In this document: piece after piece, positions 60,495 to 64,000 of the stretch | Layout of the letters: every line of letters starts with the position of its first letter | How positions within the stretch are numbered: position 1 is the first letter of the stretch | NCBI GenBank assembly: GCA_028829895.1 | Contig: CM054182.1 | Location: 86,201,546 to 86,265,545, forward strand | Length of the DNA: 64,000 bases | Direction of reading: 5' to 3' | Origin: Sinotaia quadrata | Taxonomy: Eukaryota > Mollusca > Gastropoda > Architaenioglossa > Viviparidae | The notes under the pieces: model-generated | Seen by the model: only the letters and a program-made list of their open reading frames with translations | Database searches by the model: none | What the model was told of the DNA's origin: nothing | Made by a program: the position numbers and the translations under genes

Positions 60495-61015
60495 ATAAGC
60501 ACTGATATATAAAAACTAAAACTGAGATTTAAAAATTAAACAATGGGATACATAAACTAAACACTGTGATAAAAACTTGAGATATATAAAATTAAACACT
60601 GATATTTATAAACTAAACACTGAGATGTATAAACTAAGCAGTGAGATGTATAAACTAAGCAGTGAGATGTATAAACTAAACACTGTGATAAATTAAACAC
60701 TGAAATATATAAAATTAAACACTGATAGTTAAACACTGATATTTATAAACTAAACACTGAGATGTTTAAACTAAGTAGTGAGATGTATAAACTAAATACT
60801 GTGATAAATTAAAAACTGAGGTATATAAAAATAAAATCAGAGATGTATAAACTAAGCAGTGAGATGTATAAACTAAACAATGTGATAAATTAAACACTGA
60901 TATATATATATATATAAAATTAACACTGATATTTATAAAATAAACACTGAGATGTATAAACTAAGCAGTGAGATGTATAAACTAAACACTGAGATACAAA
61001 AACTGAAGAATGAGA
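60495..61015. repeat. Minisatellite, about 21 bp, about 22 copies
   Basis: gtataaactaaacactgaga with subtype tataaactaagcagtgagat and longer units carrying tgataaattaaacactgatat. Confidence 0.93.
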
Positions 61016-61955
61016 TATAAATAACAATTATAAAAGACAATACTAAGACTCCTTAAGCTGAGAGACGAACTGATTATTGACATTCATTAACAGACTGCTT
61101 AACGAAGTCCATTAGTAATGATTAATTACCGCCCTTTAATACAAGTATGTATAAGGTCTGTCGGGCAGTCCTATTCAAAATTCTTATTAGAAAGTGTAGC
61201 AACAAAACCTATTCGAGGGTTATGGAGGTCGCCATTTGCTTGTGTAAAGATGACGTAACACCGAGTAACATTCGTACGGTCAGAGTTGGATAATATACTT
61301 TGTGCATATGGATATGTGCTTATGTGTGTGTACATGTCTGTGCTTAAAAAATATATTAAAGAAAAATACTCAATTCTTAGCCCCGACTACAAAAAGCGAT
61401 TGGTCTTTATTATATTTTATATTAATTTCTCTATTATCAACTTCTCATTACAAATTTCGAGAGCTTCTCAGGATGGCAACCGTTTCTTCAAATTGTGTGT
61501 GACTTTCAAAAGATCTCGCCTTCATTAACACCAGGAAATGTATTATTGACCAAATATGCGTGTTTATTTTCTCAATAGGGAAATCAGCGAGGCAGCTTCC
61601 GCATATAAAAGACTGAAGGATCCTTCGACCAAGGAAAAAAAAGCACGTTAAAAAAAAAAATCTAAAGAGTTTGTTTACTGAAATTAAAACGCATAGCTTA
61701 AAAGCGTTTTTATGTTATTTATGCTTTAAAGTCTACAAGTGTACTGTAAATCAACACTTCTTTGCTTTAGTATTGTACAAGTCTGGGGCACCAAACCCCA
61801 TGGCTAAAGCTGTAGTTGTAGGTGAGGAATTTCTTATCTCGGACCTCAGCTCAAGTTGGGCTTATGGGCAATGTGTTTCAACATCGTGCCCACGCTTCGG
61901 ATGTCCAGAAACTATTTTATGTTACTAACCCAGGTAAGGTACTTCCGCATGGTGA
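61016..61955. other. Unique sequence, no gene seen
   Basis: Short plus frames (61286-61528, 61671-61928) have no recognised domain. Confidence 0.45.
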
Positions 61956-61959
61956 ATGT

Positions 61960-62028
<69 letters not shown>
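61960..62028. repeat. (GT)n then (GA)n compound microsatellite
   Basis: About 18 GT units followed directly by about 14 GA units. Confidence 0.97.
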
Positions 62029-62599
62029 ATGCATGTGCGCGCGCGTGTGTAACAGATATTGTATGTGCGTGTATGTATTTGCGAATTGAATGCTATTTTT
62101 CTAGACACTTAACGAACTCTGGTATAATGGATCGTTAGTTTGATAGGACGTATTTGCGAGATGAAAACGATGATGCGGCGATAATGATGAGTTATGATGA
62201 AGGTATGGGGAGCTAACGATGCCGAGCCCAGCAACCCTCCCACTTGAGATTACAAGTGAAAGAGATGAAACGCGTTATTGGAGCGCCATTTCCCTGTTGC
62301 CCATCAAGGCCTACCAGCATGAAATCTGTAAACAAATACGCAGCAGCAAGAACAACAAAAATAATTTTAAAAAAGAAAAAGAAAATGACTAACTTCCACG
62401 AACAAAAACTTCCCTGCAACAAATTTCATACCCTAAGTAAACAACACCGAACATTAAAATCATTAATTTTTGTCGATAGTAATCAACTCAAACTAGTTGA
62501 TAACAACGACGATCTTGGTAAAGAAGAAAGAAAGGAAGGCATGTGGACGATAACCAAAGCACAAATCTCTCTCGATCACGAGTATGTCTACAAATGTGA

Positions 62600-63300
62600 T
62601 ACAAATTACGGCCCTGTTTTAAGCAGCAAAGCTGATTGCACGCACTCTTAGTCTTAGACTGTGGATTGTGGGCGTGGAAAGGCGGTGCTTCCTCCGTAGA
62701 CCCGCCCTGTGTGCGGGCGGGCCTACGCTCGAGCAAGCCACGCCTTCTAGCGTCCTGGCGTTCACGTGGAAGCGACGTGATTCGTCCGCCCGAACCAGAA
62801 ATCTCAGTTGGAAGGCGAAACCAGCGGCATAGCAATAGGATTGACAGGCGTCTTCGCTCTGCGGAATACGACTCTGGCTGGGTTCGCTCGACGGCAGTTT
62901 AGACATCGTGCTCGAAGAATCTGTGTGCAAGGTAAACACTCCTAATCTGAGCGTACGAGTACCGGTGCAAAGTGGCAAACAATGCGAAAAGTACACGCTC
63001 TGAGTAAGCTGTATGCCGGATTAATCCGGGGGCGCTACTGCAAAGAAATCGCATAGTATTCAGCCGAGGGAACCGGGGCGCGACTGACTTAACCCAGCTG
63101 ATGGGTGTCATTCTTTGCAGCGCCGACCGGCGTACGGCCACGTATCAAGTCTTAAGACCGCGATACTGGCAAGGTTTTCAGCTACTTATCGAGTAAGTAT
63201 ATACCCCATTCGACCAGCCAACGGGTATATAATAAATCGAACTATGCTTTTCCCGCGCTTTTCGAGTTGATTATTCGTTAGAAGTACCGACATTGAAAGC
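62600..63300. promoter_or_regulatory. CpG-rich unique island with GGATTAATCC palindrome
   Basis: Many CpGs across 62680-63160 in otherwise AT-rich DNA. CCGGATTAATCCGG at 63016-63029 is a perfect 14-base palindrome containing two inverted K50-homeodomain-type GGATTA sites. gggtatataataaa at about 63221 resembles a TATA box. Overlapping open frames on both strands (62488-62996 minus, 62636-62902 plus) show no recognised protein. It may be a promoter or enhancer of a gene outside the window. Confidence 0.3.
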
Positions 63301-63539
63301 CGGACATGTATCATATCTCAATGTGATCAATTTTTAAAAAACTGTTTAAAGGGTTGGAACAAATATGAAATTGCCCTCAACACGATTTTACTCAACATCC
63401 GAAGTCTGTCTGTTATTAAATACGAAAATTGTGCATTAATCCTGTCTACTTTAAATTTTCAGAACTTAACTGTGCATTAATTCCAAAGATTTGAAAAAGA
63501 AAGAAAATTGTCAGAACATTTCTGAAGAAAAAATTGCAT

Positions 63540-63850
63540 TCAAGCATTAGTTAAGTGAGTGATGGTGAAGGCTAAAAGCATAATATTTTATATCGGGTTG
63601 AGAAAATGATTTTACCGGGGTTGAATGACTGAGGGTACTCATGGGTTGAGTGAAAGATTTGAGGTAAGCTGAAAGCATAATATCTTATATAGGGTGAGTG
63701 AATCATTTTACCTGGGTTGAACAACTGAGACCATACAGGGGCTGAGTGATAGATTTTATGTGAAATGAGTGACAGACCATACAGGGGCTGAGCGATAGAT
63801 TTTATGTGAGCTGAGTGACAGATCGTGTAAGGGCTGAGTGATAGATTTTA
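63540..63850. repeat. Minisatellite, gctgagtgatagattttatg-type units
   Basis: Units of about 36-45 bases: aggggctgagtgatagattt plus tatgtgagctgagtgacagatc, about three clean copies, with looser relatives (gggttgagtgaaagattt) to the left. A related pair gctgaaagcataatatctta occurs at about 63573 and 63670. Confidence 0.85.
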
Positions 63851-64000
63851 CACGTGTTTGCGTGTGCATATATTAGGTTGTCTCAAAAACATGCATACAT
63901 TTTTTCAGGGTTAAGTAATATTTACATACAGAGAAAAATATGTCCTTTTACTTGAGTGTAAAAGGACTAAAGATAATGATTACAATATATCATAAGACTG

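Noticed and set aside
62488..62996. Two long minus-strand frames in the CpG-rich island
   Set aside because: They overlap each other and a plus frame, with no recognisable motif; CpG-rich DNA has few stop codons.

Overview
This is a 64 kb stretch of AT-rich, non-coding-dominated animal nuclear DNA. No bacterial-style operons, rRNA, confident tRNA or CRISPR arrays are visible. Spliced-exon-like coding islands, a LINE tail ending in an (AAT)n tract, very long (CA)n/(GATA)n/(GAAA)n microsatellites and dozens of unrelated minisatellites point to a metazoan. The repeat style and sparse transposons would suit a lophotrochozoan such as a gastropod mollusc, but that is an impression and no taxon-diagnostic gene is present.

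Genes: the best coding candidates are two minus-strand exons of what may be one developmental transcription-factor-like gene. Exon A (27811-28032) begins at a well-placed ATG and ends in phase 0 at a CAG|GTACCC donor. Exon B (about 1651-1924) opens in phase 0 after a CAG acceptor, encodes a His- and Ala-rich, Trp-containing low-complexity region, and ends at overlapping consensus donors. The DNA-binding domain, if any, would lie left of position 1, outside the window. The roughly 26 kb between them would be one intron. An alternative is that exon B is a first exon with its own Kozak ATG (1861), driven by the GC-rich, CpG-containing block at about 2.2-3.75 kb. No homeobox or other DNA-binding fold was found, so the family is unassigned.

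Layout: 0.4-1.3 kb short AT-rich repeats; 1.65-1.92 exon B; 2.2-3.75 promoter-like GC-rich block; 4.57-6.4 minisatellites, a possible tRNA-SINE remnant and a CA tract; 7.0-7.26 unique GC-richer island; 8.0-13.9 chained minisatellites; 13.9-14.3 unique island; 14.9-19.6 GATA/GAAA tracts and large arrays (1.1 kb purine-rich, 65-bp higher-order, 24-bp); 19.84-20.06 unique island; 20.4-22.0 arrays; 22.5-23.0 LINE remnant; 23.3-25.0 microsatellites; 25.9-27.25 arrays; 27.8-28.7 exon A and promoter-like region; 29.15-31.99 CA tract, unique island and arrays; 36.9-39.6 a perfect 174-bp inverted repeat and a dispersed LTR-like repeat family; 40.4-44.0 arrays and a GC-rich island; 45.5-51.2 CA tracts and arrays; 51.8-54.7 GATA tracts with a unique island at 53.57-53.72; 55.2-56.9 an array and a further copy of the dispersed repeat; 58.8-61.0 arrays; 62.6-63.3 a CpG-rich island with a GGATTAATCC palindrome; 63.5-63.85 a last repeat.

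Most long open frames here are by-products of stop-free tandem repeats or microsatellites and were not called as genes. The unusual points are the number of distinct, mutually unrelated minisatellites packed between single-copy islands that carry homeodomain-, POU- and CRE-type motifs; the long, apparently perfect inverted repeat; and the in-frame periodic arrays.
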